A DNA stretch of 64,000 nucleotides from an uncultured Prevotella sp. (GTDB lineage: Bacteria; Bacteroidota; Bacteroidia; Bacteroidales; Bacteroidaceae). Below are positions 37,316-45,783 of the stretch, in pieces. A program made the position numbers and the translations under genes. The notes below the pieces were generated by a model. It ran no database searches and was not told the origin of the DNA. It was given only the letters and a program-made list of their open reading frames with translations. How positions within the stretch are numbered: the first letter of the stretch is position 1; each line of letters begins with the position of its first letter. The stretch lies in contig URQS01000001.1 in the NCBI GenBank assembly GCA_900550035.1, forward strand, positions 65,380 to 129,379. The letters run 5' to 3'.

Positions 37316-37366
37316 GTAAATTTCGGCATGGTATATTTTTTATACACTTTGTTTGCTGAAATTTAC
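37316..37366. promoter_or_regulatory. Dyad in rbr-araC divergent region (possible operator)
   Basis: Inverted pair GTAAATTTCGGCA (37316-37328) and TGCTGAAATTTAC (37354-37366), one mismatch in 13, centre spacing 25 bp. It lies between the rubrerythrin promoter and the AraC gene, a fitting place for a regulator site. A partial direct copy ATATCGGCAAAC lies at 37299-37310. Confidence 0.35.
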
Positions 37367-37406
37367 CATTTGTTTAGTAATTTTACACCCCAATAACAGA
37401 TATACT

Positions 37407-38297
37407 ATGACAACAGAAGAACTTAATAGCAAGTATTCCAACGTGTGCAATATGTCACGCGGCAATGGATTCAGGGTGGAGCGTATGCCCAATCTTTTTG
37501 AGACAAGCGAAATAGACGACTGCATGGCGCACGTTCATTCTTTCTATGAGATACTATGGTTTCAGGAAGGAACGGGCGTTCATACCGTCGATTTCAATGA
37601 TTATGAGGTGGCGCCAGGCACCATCTTTTTCCTTGCGCCCGGACAGGTGCACCATTTTGACAGAAAAGAAGGATATAAAGGTGTGGCTATAAAGATGTGT
37701 ACCGACCTGATGAAGGACAACAAGTCGGGAGAAAATGCCGACAACTTTTTCCTGAAATACAACTCATTCCATACCTACGACTCTACACCTTACTATACAA
37801 TAGACGATAATACGGCGCAAATGCTTATGCCATTGGTAGACGATATGGAGGAGGAAGCAAAACATTACGACGAAGTGGGCAATGTGGATATACTGAAATC
37901 GCTGCTCTGCATATTCCTTGTCAAGATACAGAGGTACGGCATACATGAGGCTGGCAAGGATCTTGACATGCTCAAGCCATCGCACAGACTCTTTATTCAG
38001 TTCCGCCGCATGGTAGAGAAAGAATATCACAGCCTGCATACCGTGCAGGAATATGCCGACCGGCTGAACGTGGCTGTGCGCACTCTGAACAAGAGCGTAA
38101 ATGAATGTTCGGGCAAGCCGCCACTTGCCTTCATCAACGAACGCGTCATTCTGGAGGCAAAGCGAATGGCCAAGTACACCAATATGATGATTAAGGAGAT
38201 AGCTGCCAGTCTGGGATATGACGATCCTTCCTACTTCGTGAAGCTCTTCAAACGCCAAACTGGCTTCCTACCCTCAGAGTTTAGAGACTTGCAGTGA
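37407..38297 (+). CDS. AraC family transcriptional regulator
   Basis: 296 residues from the ATG at 37407. The upstream frame to 37353 lacks support. The N-terminal cupin-like sensor domain (FYEILWFQEGTGVHTVDFNDYEVAPG, FLAPGQVHHFD) precedes two helix-turn-helix units at the C-terminus (VQEYADRLNVAVRTLNKSVNE and MIKEIAASLGYDDPSYFVKLFKRQTGFLPSEFR). Ligand unknown. It is divergent from rubrerythrin and convergent with mutS (6-bp gap). Confidence 0.92.
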   Translation: MTTEELNSKYSNVCNMSRGNGFRVERMPNLFETSEIDDCMAHVHSFYEILWFQEGTGVHTVDFNDYEVAPGTIFFLAPGQVHHFDRKEGYKGVAIKMCTDLMKDNKSGENADNFFLKYNSFHTYDSTPYYTIDDNTAQMLMPLVDDMEEEAKHYDEVGNVDILKSLLCIFLVKIQRYGIHEAGKDLDMLKPSHRLFIQFRRMVEKEYHSLHTVQEYADRLNVAVRTLNKSVNECSGKPPLAFINERVILEAKRMAKYTNMMIKEIAASLGYDDPSYFVKLFKRQTGFLPSEFRDLQ

Positions 38298-38303
38298 AAA
38301 CCG

Positions 38304-40936
38304 TCACGACCTGCCGGTGATTATCTTTTTTACCTCATTCAGTTTGTTGAGGGCTTCAACGGGTGTGAGGTTGTTTATGTCGAGGCCGAGTATCTCGTCG
38401 CGTATCTGGCATAGCACGGGGTCGTCGAGCTGGAAGAATGATAGCTGCATGCCTGCTGAGGCTGTCTGACCGAGGTTCTGGCGCGACTCCACTCCCACGC
38501 TGGCGTTGTCTGCCTCCAGCTGCTTCAGTATGGTGTTGGCACGGTTGACGATAGACTTCGGCATACCTGCAATCTCAGCCACGTGTATACCGAACGAGTG
38601 CTCCGAACCGCCTCGCATCAGCTTACGCAGGAATATCACCTTGCCGTTCAGCTCCTTCACGCTCACGTTGTAGTTCTTGATTCGGCCGAAGTTCTTCTCC
38701 ATCTCGTTCAGCTCATGATAGTGAGTGGCGAAGAGTGTGCGTGCCTGCGCACCTTGATGTTCGTGCAGATACTCCACTATAGCCCACGCTATGGAGATGC
38801 CGTCGTAGGTCGATGTGCCTCGTCCCAACTCGTCAAAGAGTACGAGCGAGCGTGGTGTTACGTTGTTGAGTATGTCCGAAGCCTCAGTCATCTCCACCAT
38901 GAAGGTCGACTCGCCCAATGAGATGTTGTCCGATGCACCCACACGTGTGAAAATCTTGTCTACGAGTCCTACACGAGCCGACTCTGCCGGAACGAAGCAT
39001 CCCATCTGAGCCATGAGCGTTATGAGGGCAGTCTGGCGCAACAGAGCCGACTTACCAGCCATGTTCGGACCCGTGATAATCATTATCTGTTGCTGTTCGG
39101 TGTCCAGTTCGATGTCGTTGGGCACATATTCCTCGCCCATAGGCAACTGTGTCTCGATTACGGGATGGCGTCCTGCCTTGATTTCGAGCACGCAGTCGTC
39201 TGCCACAACGGGTCGCACATAGCGGTGCTCCTCGGCAGCCTTGGCGAACGAGAGCAGACAGTCGAGACGTGCAATGATGTTGGCGTTTATCTGTATCTGT
39301 GGTATGAACTCAGTCATATCGGTGACGAGTTCGGTGAAGAGACGGTTTTCCAAGGCGAGTATTTTCTCGTCGGCTCCCATTATCTTCTCCTCATATTCCT
39401 TCAGTTCCTGGGTGATGTAGCGCTCGGCATTGGCAAGAGTCTGCTTGCGTATCCACTCCTGCGGCACCTGGTCCTTGTAGGTGTTGCGCACCTCAAGATA
39501 GTATCCGAACACATTGTTATATCCTATCTTCAGCGATTGTATGCCCGTCTTCTGTGCCTCGTCCTCCTGAATTTTGAGCAGATAGTCTCTTCCTCCACGC
39601 GAAATCGACCGCAGTTCGTCCAGTTCTGGCGAGAATCCGGCTGCAATCACGTCGCCCTTGTTCACAAGCTGTGGCGGATCCGACTGTATCTCGCGCTCAA
39701 TGCGGTCGCGCAGCGACTCACACAGGTTCAGTCGCTCGCCAATGGAGCGTATTTCCTCGTTGTCGCTGTACAGACAGGCGGTCTTGATAGGTATGATGGC
39801 TTGTAGCGCCAGCTTCAGCTGTACCACCTCGCGTGGCGACACACGTCCTACAGCCACCTTCGATATGATGCGTTCTATGTCGCCTATGCGGTGCAGATTG
39901 TCGTCGACGGTCTGTCGGAAGTCGGGTTTGCGGAAGAAAGTATCTACCACGTCCAGACGCTTGTTGATTGACGCTACGTCCATCAGTGGGAACACAGTCC
40001 AGCGCTTCAGCATACGTGCTCCCATGGCTGTAGTGGTGCGGTCGATTACGTCGAGCAGCGACACGCCGTCGTCCTGCATCGACTGCAGAAGTTCCAGTGA
40101 GCGTATGGTGAACTTGTCGAGTCTGACGTAGCGGTCCTCCTCTATGCGACGCAGCGATGTGATGTGTCCCAGGTGGGTGTGCTGCGTCATCTCCAGATAC
40201 TGCAATATGGCTCCTGCGGCTATCACTCCGAGCTTCAGGTGTTCTACGCCGAAACCCTTCAGCGACTTCGTTCCGAAATGCTTAAGCAACTTCTGTCGCG
40301 AACTCTGTTCGGTCAGCATCCAGTCGTCGAGCTGGAATGTACACCAGCGGTTGCCGAAATGCTCCTCAAACTGCGCCTTCATCTGCCGGTCGTGCAGCAC
40401 CTCCTTGGGTTGGAACGATGCCAGCAGTTTCTCCACATAGTCGAAAGTACCCTCGCCAGTGAGAAATTCGCCTGTAGAGATGTCGAGAAAAGCCACGCCA
40501 CACTGCGTCTTGGTCATGAATACTGCAGCCAGGAAGTTGTTCTCCTTATAGTTGAGCACGTTGTCGCTCATAGCTACTCCGGGCGTGACGAGTTCGGTAA
40601 TGCCACGCTTCACGAGCGTCTTTGTGAGCTTCGGGTCTTCCAGTTGGTCGCATATAGCCACACGCTTGCCCGCTCTGATGAGCTTGGGCAGATAAGTGTC
40701 GAGAGCGTGGTGGGGGAATCCTGCCATTTCCGTAGCCGCTCCACTTGGGTTCTTTCCGTTGGAGCGCGTGTCAGAGTGATGCCGAGAATCTTAGCCGCTT
40801 CGACAGCGTCGTCGGCATAAGTCTCGTAGAAGTCGCCGCAGCGGAACAGCAGCAGTGCATCGGGATGCTCGTTCTTGAACGTGTAGAACTGTCGCATCAT
40901 AGGTGTCAGTCCGTCGTCATTCTTTTTCTGAGCCAT
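38304..40936 (-). pseudogene. mutS: DNA mismatch repair protein MutS, frameshifted
   Basis: Full-length MutS would span 877 residues, but the frame breaks near 40763-40768. The 5' piece (from ATG 40936) encodes [17 protein letters not shown] and the mismatch-reading [11 protein letters not shown] (Phe-x-Glu), then runs off frame after ILGITLTR. The other frame resumes as [20 protein letters not shown] and continues to the end with clamp, core and ATPase motifs: [13 protein letters not shown] (Walker A), [16 protein letters not shown] (Walker B) and [10 protein letters not shown]. Restoring one base in the CGCGC tract rejoins the frames exactly. If real, MutS lacks mismatch binding and the strain would be a mutator. 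A sequencing or assembly error is the alternative. Confidence 0.88.
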
Positions 40937-40975
40937 ATAATATAGTAGTGGTTCTTTTGTAAGCCTTTAATGTCT

Positions 40976-41611
40976 TTAATCCTTTTTTCTAATCAACGTC
41001 AGTCCGTCGCGCAACGGCACTATCACCTGCTCAACACGGTTGTCGGCAGCAACGTGGTCGTTGAATTGTCTGATGCCTTGTGTCTGATGGTCGTGGTCGT
41101 AAGCCGGGTCGGTGACATGGCCGTCCCACAGTGTGTTGTCGGCAATGATATATCCGCCGGGGCGCAACAATCGTAGCACCATCTCGTAAGTCTCTACATA
41201 CGTACGTTTGTCGCCGTCGACAAAAGCGAGGTCGAACGTCACGCCGAGCTTGGGCGCTTCGACGTTGGCATCGCCTATACGGAAGTCTATCTTGTCAGCC
41301 ACGGGCGAGTTTTCTATCCACGGACGGGTGAAGTCTTCCATCTCGTCGTTTATCTCAAACGTCCACACCTTGCCTCCTTCGTCCAATCCTTCAGCCATGC
41401 AGATGGCGCTATAGCCCGAGAAGGTGCCCACCTCAAGAATGTTCTTGGGGCGTATCATGCTCACGAGCATCTTCAGCAAGCGTCCTTGCAGATGTCCCGA
41501 TGCCATGCGTCCGTGTATGGTATGGATGTTGGTAGCGCGGTATAGGCGGTACAGATAGTCGCCCTCGGGTGCTGAGTGTGCCAGTACGTACTTCTCTATA
41601 TCTTCAGTCAT
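40976..41611 (-). CDS. O-methyltransferase (SAM-dependent, family 3)
   Basis: 211 residues from the ATG at 41611. A Rossmann fold of the caffeoyl-CoA/catechol OMT type: NILEVGTFSGYSAICMAEGL (motif I), WTFEINDEMEDFTRPWIENS, DLAFVDGDKRTYVETYEM with the metal-binding Asp, and GGYIIADNTLWDGHV. Its ATG overlaps the aroQ stop (ATGA), so it is coupled to aroQ. The acceptor is unknown. Confidence 0.9.
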   Translation of the reverse strand: MTEDIEKYVLAHSAPEGDYLYRLYRATNIHTIHGRMASGHLQGRLLKMLVSMIRPKNILEVGTFSGYSAICMAEGLDEGGKVWTFEINDEMEDFTRPWIENSPVADKIDFRIGDANVEAPKLGVTFDLAFVDGDKRTYVETYEMVLRLLRPGGYIIADNTLWDGHVTDPAYDHDHQTQGIRQFNDHVAADNRVEQVIVPLRDGLTLIRKKD

Positions 41612-42027
41612 AATGCTTTGATTGCTTCGAGTGCCAGACGGTAAGAGTCCATTCCGAATCCGCATATCACGCCCATGCAGGCGCAGGAAATCATCGACTT
41701 GTGTCGGAATTCCTCGCGCTTGTGCACATTGCTTATGTGTACTTCTATTACCGGACTCTTCAGCGAGCGTATGCAGTCCTGCAGTGCTATGCTGGTGTGG
41801 GTGTATGCACCGGCGTTGAGTATTATGCCGTCGGCTGTGAAGCCTACCTCCTGCATCTTGTCGATGAGGCATCCCTCTATATTGCTTTGATAATAGTCTA
41901 TCTCTACGTCGGGATACTGCTTGCGCAATGTGTCGAGATAAGCCTCGAAAGTACTGCTTCCGTATATTCCGGGTTCGCGTGTTCCCAACAGATTGAGGTT
42001 GGGACCGTTTATGATTTGTATTTTCAT
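41608..42027 (-). CDS. aroQ: 3-dehydroquinate dehydratase, type II
   Basis: Third step of the shikimate pathway. 139 residues from the ATG at 42027. MKIQIINGPNLNLLGTREPG and IYG with the active-site Tyr, ILNAGAYTHTSIALQD with Asn/His substrate contacts, VIEVHISNVHKREEFRHKS and ISCACMGVICGFGMDSY. All catalytic elements present. Translationally coupled to the downstream O-methyltransferase. Confidence 0.95.
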   Translation of the reverse strand: MKIQIINGPNLNLLGTREPGIYGSSTFEAYLDTLRKQYPDVEIDYYQSNIEGCLIDKMQEVGFTADGIILNAGAYTHTSIALQDCIRSLKSPVIEVHISNVHKREEFRHKSMISCACMGVICGFGMDSYRLALEAIKAL

Positions 42028-42069
42028 AATTCTTAATTCAACATTCCACATTCCTAATTCCACATTCTC

Positions 42070-43044
42070 TTACCATCCCGATGTTGCTCCGCCGCCGCCC
42101 GTTGAGCCTCCGCCGAAGTTGCCACCGAAGCTGCCGCCACCGAATCCACCGCCTCTGTGTCCGCTTCCGAACATCGAGCCGAGCATGGCGCCAGTTGCCA
42201 TGGCGCTGCCGCTGTCGTCGTCTTCGTTGGAGTCTTTGGTTACGGTGTGTCCGCAGTATTTACATACATATGTGGTGCGCAGTATTCGACGCACTATGCG
42301 TCCGTTCTGGTCTTTCACCGCCATATGCTGCTCCCTCACCTTGCGCAGGGCGCTACGCTTCTTGCATTTAGGACAGCGTTGCTGCACACTCATAATATAA
42401 ATGAATATCAGCATTGTTACTACTATGGCTAAGAGAGTAATCATGATAGCCGATAAGTCGTCCTCGCCGCTGTCCTCTTCTGCCTGCATCGAGCCGTCGA
42501 GAGTCTTCGCCACGGCACGAACGCCGCTCACCATACCGCTATCCCAGTTGCCTTTTCTGAAGCGTGGTATCATTATGGTGGTCTGGATGCGCTTCGACAT
42601 GGCGTCGGTCATAGTGCCTTCTATGCCATATCCCGTAGTAAACCTTACCTTCTTCTGGTCCATTACGAAGAGTATGAGCAGTCCGTTGTCGCTCTTCTTC
42701 TTGCCTATTCCCCACTTGCGGAACAGTTCGTGGCCAAAGTCAAAGATGTCCTCGTCGCCTATGCTTGGCAGCATCACCACAGCTGTCTCTATGCCCGTGC
42801 TCTTCTCCAAGCGTCCGAGTATGGCGTTGATAGAGTCGCGTGCTGTAGTAGAGAGAATGGCTGAAGGGTCGGTCACATACTGGCGCACGTCGCTAAGACG
42901 CACGTTGGGCACGTCGTCGATGGTGTATTGCTTGGTGTCTGTGGCAGCGTTTGCCGTAAAGACAAAGAGCAGGGCTGCGATAAGAAGCCCCGCTCCCTTC
43001 ACCCTTCCCCTAAGGGAGTGGTATAGAAAGTTTCTGATGTTCAT
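42070..43044 (-). CDS. TPM domain (YgcG-like) membrane protein
   Basis: 324 residues. Signal peptide or N-terminal anchor at ~18-33 (AGLLIAALLFVFTANAA). The TPM domain follows at ~50-170 (SDVRQYVTDPSAILSTTARD, DNGLLILFVMDQKKVRFTTGYGIEG), then a membrane helix near residue 200, a zinc-ribbon with CPKCKK and CKYCGH, and a Gly/Ser-rich C-terminal tail. TPM proteins are often paired with LemA, as here (3-bp gap). Their role in the envelope is poorly known; photosystem repair is the plant role and does not apply. Confidence 0.9.
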   Translation of the reverse strand: MNIRNFLYHSLRGRVKGAGLLIAALLFVFTANAATDTKQYTIDDVPNVRLSDVRQYVTDPSAILSTTARDSINAILGRLEKSTGIETAVVMLPSIGDEDIFDFGHELFRKWGIGKKKSDNGLLILFVMDQKKVRFTTGYGIEGTMTDAMSKRIQTTIMIPRFRKGNWDSGMVSGVRAVAKTLDGSMQAEEDSGEDDLSAIMITLLAIVVTMLIFIYIMSVQQRCPKCKKRSALRKVREQHMAVKDQNGRIVRRILRTTYVCKYCGHTVTKDSNEDDDSGSAMATGAMLGSMFGSGHRGGGFGGGSFGGNFGGGSTGGGGATSGW

Positions 43045-43047
43045 TGT

Positions 43048-43644
43048 TTAGAACTCTACTTTAGGAGCTTTCTCGGCTCCAGCCTCAGCCTCGAAGTAGT
43101 TCTTCTTGTCAAAACCGCAGATGCCTGCAATCAGACTCTTCGGGAATCGGCGTATTGCCACATTATATTCCTTGGCTGCATCGTTGAAGTCCTTACGGGC
43201 TACGTTGATGCGGTTCTCGGTGCCTTCCAGCTGCGACTGCAGTTCGAGGAAGTTCTGGTTGGCCTTGAGGTCGGGATAGTTCTCGGTGATGGCGAGCAGT
43301 TTGCCCAGTGCCGTTGTCACGTCGCCCTGTGCCTTCTGATACTGTGCCAGCTGCTGCGGAGTACAGTTGGACGGGTCAATCTTCACCTGAGTGGCCTGCG
43401 AGCGTGCAGCCATCACAGCCTCCAGTGTCTGGCTCTCGTGCTTGGCATAGCCCTTCACGGTGCTCACGAGGTTAGGAATAAGGTCGGAGCGGCGCTGATA
43501 CTGGGTCTCAACGTTTGCCCATTTGTTGTTGACTGATTCGTCCATGTCTACCAGTCCGTTATATCCGCCCACGCCCCAGAGCACGAGCACCAGAATCACC
43601 ACACCAGCGATGATCCATCCTAAATGTTTTGGTCGTTTGTTCAT
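43048..43644 (-). CDS. lemA: LemA family protein
   Basis: 198 residues with an N-terminal membrane helix (WIIAGVVILVLVLWGVGGYN) and the LemA signature YNGLVDMDESVNNKWANVETQYQRRSDLIPNLV, then helical hairpins (FLELQSQLEGTENRINVARKDFN) and a C-terminal NVAIRRFPKSLIAG. Inner-membrane protein with a cytosolic or periplasmic helical domain; function unknown. Pairs with the TPM gene. Confidence 0.93.
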   Translation of the reverse strand: MNKRPKHLGWIIAGVVILVLVLWGVGGYNGLVDMDESVNNKWANVETQYQRRSDLIPNLVSTVKGYAKHESQTLEAVMAARSQATQVKIDPSNCTPQQLAQYQKAQGDVTTALGKLLAITENYPDLKANQNFLELQSQLEGTENRINVARKDFNDAAKEYNVAIRRFPKSLIAGICGFDKKNYFEAEAGAEKAPKVEF

Positions 43645-43680
43645 TTTTTCGTTGTTAATTTAATTAATTTATAATTAGGA

Positions 43681-43713
43681 GGAGGGTGTGTCAAAAGTCA
43701 ATTTATACCCTCC
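43681..43713. repeat. Short hairpin with 171-bp-element end motif
   Basis: GGAGGGTGTGTCAAAAG at the left and ACCCTCC at the right, 33 bp. The left half equals one end of the 171-bp elements, but there is no matching right end; only the GGAGGGT/ACCCTCC stem closes. It lies downstream of the thioredoxin-fold gene. Confidence 0.6.
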
Positions 43714-43737
43714 TGCGCAATTTACCCACTTGTGGGT

Positions 43738-43769
43738 ATTGCGTAAGTCGCTAACTCAGAGTAACTTTG
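43738..43769 (+). promoter_or_regulatory. Promoter for candidate small RNA
   Basis: ATTG (43738-43741), 20 bp, TAACTTTG (43762-43769). Three of four -33 bases and a full -7 box on the plus strand, with no plus-strand gene downstream until 45784. Confidence 0.45.
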
Positions 43770-43775
43770 TTGACG

Positions 43776-43842
43776 TGAAAATTCATAATGTTATTGTATA
43801 AAGATCAAAGGGGAGTGGCTGTGAAGTCAGTCCCTTTTTTCT
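43776..43842 (+). ncRNA. Candidate small RNA (~67 nt)
   Basis: Between the promoter above and a clear terminator: GGGA-G-TGGCT-gtga-AGTCA-G-TCCC followed by TTTTTTCTTTT (43811-43844). The transcript would be 65-70 nt and run opposite to the surrounding minus-strand genes, facing the 3' end of the thioredoxin-fold gene. No open frame of note. The hairpin alone could also be a terminator for the minus-strand gene, but its T run is on the plus side. Confidence 0.4.
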
Positions 43843-43879
43843 TTTCACCACGTCGAGGTCACGCCATCTCAACCTCCAG

Positions 43880-45055
43880 TTAAAGCAGCGCTTTAATCTC
43901 AGCATCAATGTCCTTGATCTGTGCGTCGCGCTTCACCACGTTGCAGTTGCGGTCGAGCAGGAAGAATGTCGGCACCTGCTGCACGTTGTACAGTTGCAGA
44001 ACGCGTGAGTCGTCGTCAACGCGTGTGCTTATCCAGGGCAGGGCAGCGGTCTGAGTCTTCCAGAAGTGCTCGTCGCCGTCAACGCTCACCTGATAGATTT
44101 CCAGTCCGGCAGCGTGGTATTTGTTATACAGTTCGCGCAGCATCATGATGCGCTGCATTGACTTCTCGTTGGCGAAGAGGTGGAAGTCGAGCAGCACCAC
44201 CTTGCCATTGAGCGACGACAGGCGGCGTTCGTTGCCCTTGTTGTCGGTCAGAGTGAAGTCGATTACGCCAGAAGTGTTCACCTTCTGTGCGTCAAGTATG
44301 CCTTGCGCCTGCTTGCTCTTGAGTATGCGTATGTCCTTCATGCCCTCGATGGCTATGTTGTGCAGGTTCTCGCCGCGCTCCTCGTTAGGATAGAATGTGT
44401 CCCAACTTGTAGCCACAGCAGCAAACACCTTTACGTCCTGCTCCGACGAGCGTGGATTGAATATCAGTACGGGCTGTCCGCCGGCGTTCAGAGTCTGGAA
44501 CAGTGCGAAGTAAGACGAGGCCTTCATCGGCTCCTTGAAGATGTATTCGGTCTTTACGCGAGTCTTGTAAGCCTCAATGACGCGCATCACGCTGTCGTTT
44601 ACGGCAGCTGCGTTAAGCTGCGGGTTCTGGGCTATGGCGTTCAGCTGAGTCTGCAGTCCCATCTGCATCAGTGTCAGCTCCTTGATGCGCGAGCAGTCTT
44701 CCGATCCGCTCACCTCATACTGCGATGCCATGCCGGGATATTCAGCCTTGATGTTTACCGTCTCGGTAGAGTCGATGGCAATGTTTATTATTTGTCCTGC
44801 AATGCGCAGACGATAGAACTCCGGTGCTGCTGGCGCTTTCTCGTCGAATGCGAAGGTGCCGTCGGCCGACAATTTTACCGAGTCGACAACCACCGGACCG
44901 TTCAGGCTCATGTTCTCAAAGTAGAGAGTTGAGTCGGCGGCGTTGCCGATGGTGCCGTTGACGTGGAATTTCTTCTCGTTGCATGAGGCCATGCCCAACA
45001 CTGCCACTGCCGCCATAGCAATGGCGAAAAGGCTGTTTAATGATTTTATCTTCAT
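43880..45055 (-). CDS. Thioredoxin-fold lipoprotein with DUF4369, no CxxC
   Basis: 391-residue lipoprotein (lipobox AVAVLGMASC). An N-terminal DUF4369-type beta domain (FHVNGTIGNAADSTLYFENMS, LSADGTFAFDEKAPAAPEFY) and a helical middle are followed by a C-terminal TlpA/AhpC-like domain (FTLTDNKGNERRLSSLNGKVVLLDFHLFA, EIYQVSVDGDEHFWKTQT, VQQVPTFFLLDRN with the cis-Pro). Where resident TlpA proteins have WCxxC, this one reads FHLFANEKSMQR, so the redox Cys pair is missing. It is probably a non-redox binding or scaffold relative. Confidence 0.85.
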   Translation of the reverse strand: MKIKSLNSLFAIAMAAVAVLGMASCNEKKFHVNGTIGNAADSTLYFENMSLNGPVVVDSVKLSADGTFAFDEKAPAAPEFYRLRIAGQIINIAIDSTETVNIKAEYPGMASQYEVSGSEDCSRIKELTLMQMGLQTQLNAIAQNPQLNAAAVNDSVMRVIEAYKTRVKTEYIFKEPMKASSYFALFQTLNAGGQPVLIFNPRSSEQDVKVFAAVATSWDTFYPNEERGENLHNIAIEGMKDIRILKSKQAQGILDAQKVNTSGVIDFTLTDNKGNERRLSSLNGKVVLLDFHLFANEKSMQRIMMLRELYNKYHAAGLEIYQVSVDGDEHFWKTQTAALPWISTRVDDDSRVLQLYNVQQVPTFFLLDRNCNVVKRDAQIKDIDAEIKALL

Positions 45056-45115
45056 TGTTTTTTGTTATTATGCTTTATATAAAAATGTGTATCGTTCGAC
45101 TAATAGTTTGCAAAC

Positions 45116-45679
45116 TTACACATTTTTATCCACATTTTCGTGTATTTCTTTCGAAAAACACTCTTCGCGTCCGAGGAATTTGATGAGTCCCCAGCGTACG
45201 CTGCGCAGTCCGAACTGCTCGGTGTGTATGTCGTCGGGGCTTACCCACATACACTCTGCGGCGTCGTCGTTGGCTGTGAGTACGCTCTCGTCCTCTACCT
45301 TGCACTCGAAGAACATGTCGAGAGTGTGTATGTCGATGCGGCTGTAACGGTAGATGTTGGGCAGCGAGAACAGATACTTTGCTTCGGTCACCTTCAGTCC
45401 TGTCTCCTCCATCACCTCGCGTGCAACGCCCTGTTCGGCTGTCTCGCCCAGTTCGGCAAAACCTCCGGGCAGGTCGAGTGTGCCCTTGGCGGGTTCGTTG
45501 CGGCGGCGTTCTACTAATATCTCGCCCTTGCTGTTTGTTATGATTGCTACGTTGGCTGAGCTGGGATTCATAAACATTTCGAATCTGCAATTCTCACATT
45601 TTTTGCTTGATTTACTGTTCTCTACAAAGTGATGACTGCCACACATGGGGCAATACTCAAATTTCTCTAATGGATGCAT
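45116..45679 (-). CDS. NUDIX hydrolase with N-terminal zinc ribbon
   Basis: 187 residues. The zinc-ribbon YCPMCGSHHF...KKCENCRF is followed by a Nudix domain. The Nudix box GGFAELGETAEQGVAREVMEETGL fits GX5EX7REUXEEXGU. Metal-dependent hydrolysis of a nucleoside diphosphate derivative is expected; the ribbon layout recalls NADH pyrophosphatase-type or ADP-ribose enzymes, but the substrate is not determined. Confidence 0.9.
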   Translation of the reverse strand: MHPLEKFEYCPMCGSHHFVENSKSSKKCENCRFEMFMNPSSANVAIITNSKGEILVERRRNEPAKGTLDLPGGFAELGETAEQGVAREVMEETGLKVTEAKYLFSLPNIYRYSRIDIHTLDMFFECKVEDESVLTANDDAAECMWVSPDDIHTEQFGLRSVRWGLIKFLGREECFSKEIHENVDKNV

Positions 45680-45700
45680 GTGTAGTAAATTTTAAAATAC

Positions 45701-45732
45701 TCTGCAATATTACTAAAAAAAGGTTACCTTTG
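45701..45732 (+). promoter_or_regulatory. Promoter for alpha/beta hydrolase
   Basis: TCTG, 20 bp, TACCTTTG (45725-45732). Full -7 box; one mismatch in the -33 box. Start codon 51 bp downstream. Confidence 0.55.
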
Positions 45733-45783
45733 CAAGATAAAAGACAATTATTAGTAAGATAAATCTAAAAACTTATATCAGAA

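Noticed and set aside
40727..40936. mutS read as two separate intact genes
   Set aside because: The N-terminal piece has no function alone and the two frames join exactly into a full MutS by restoring one base.
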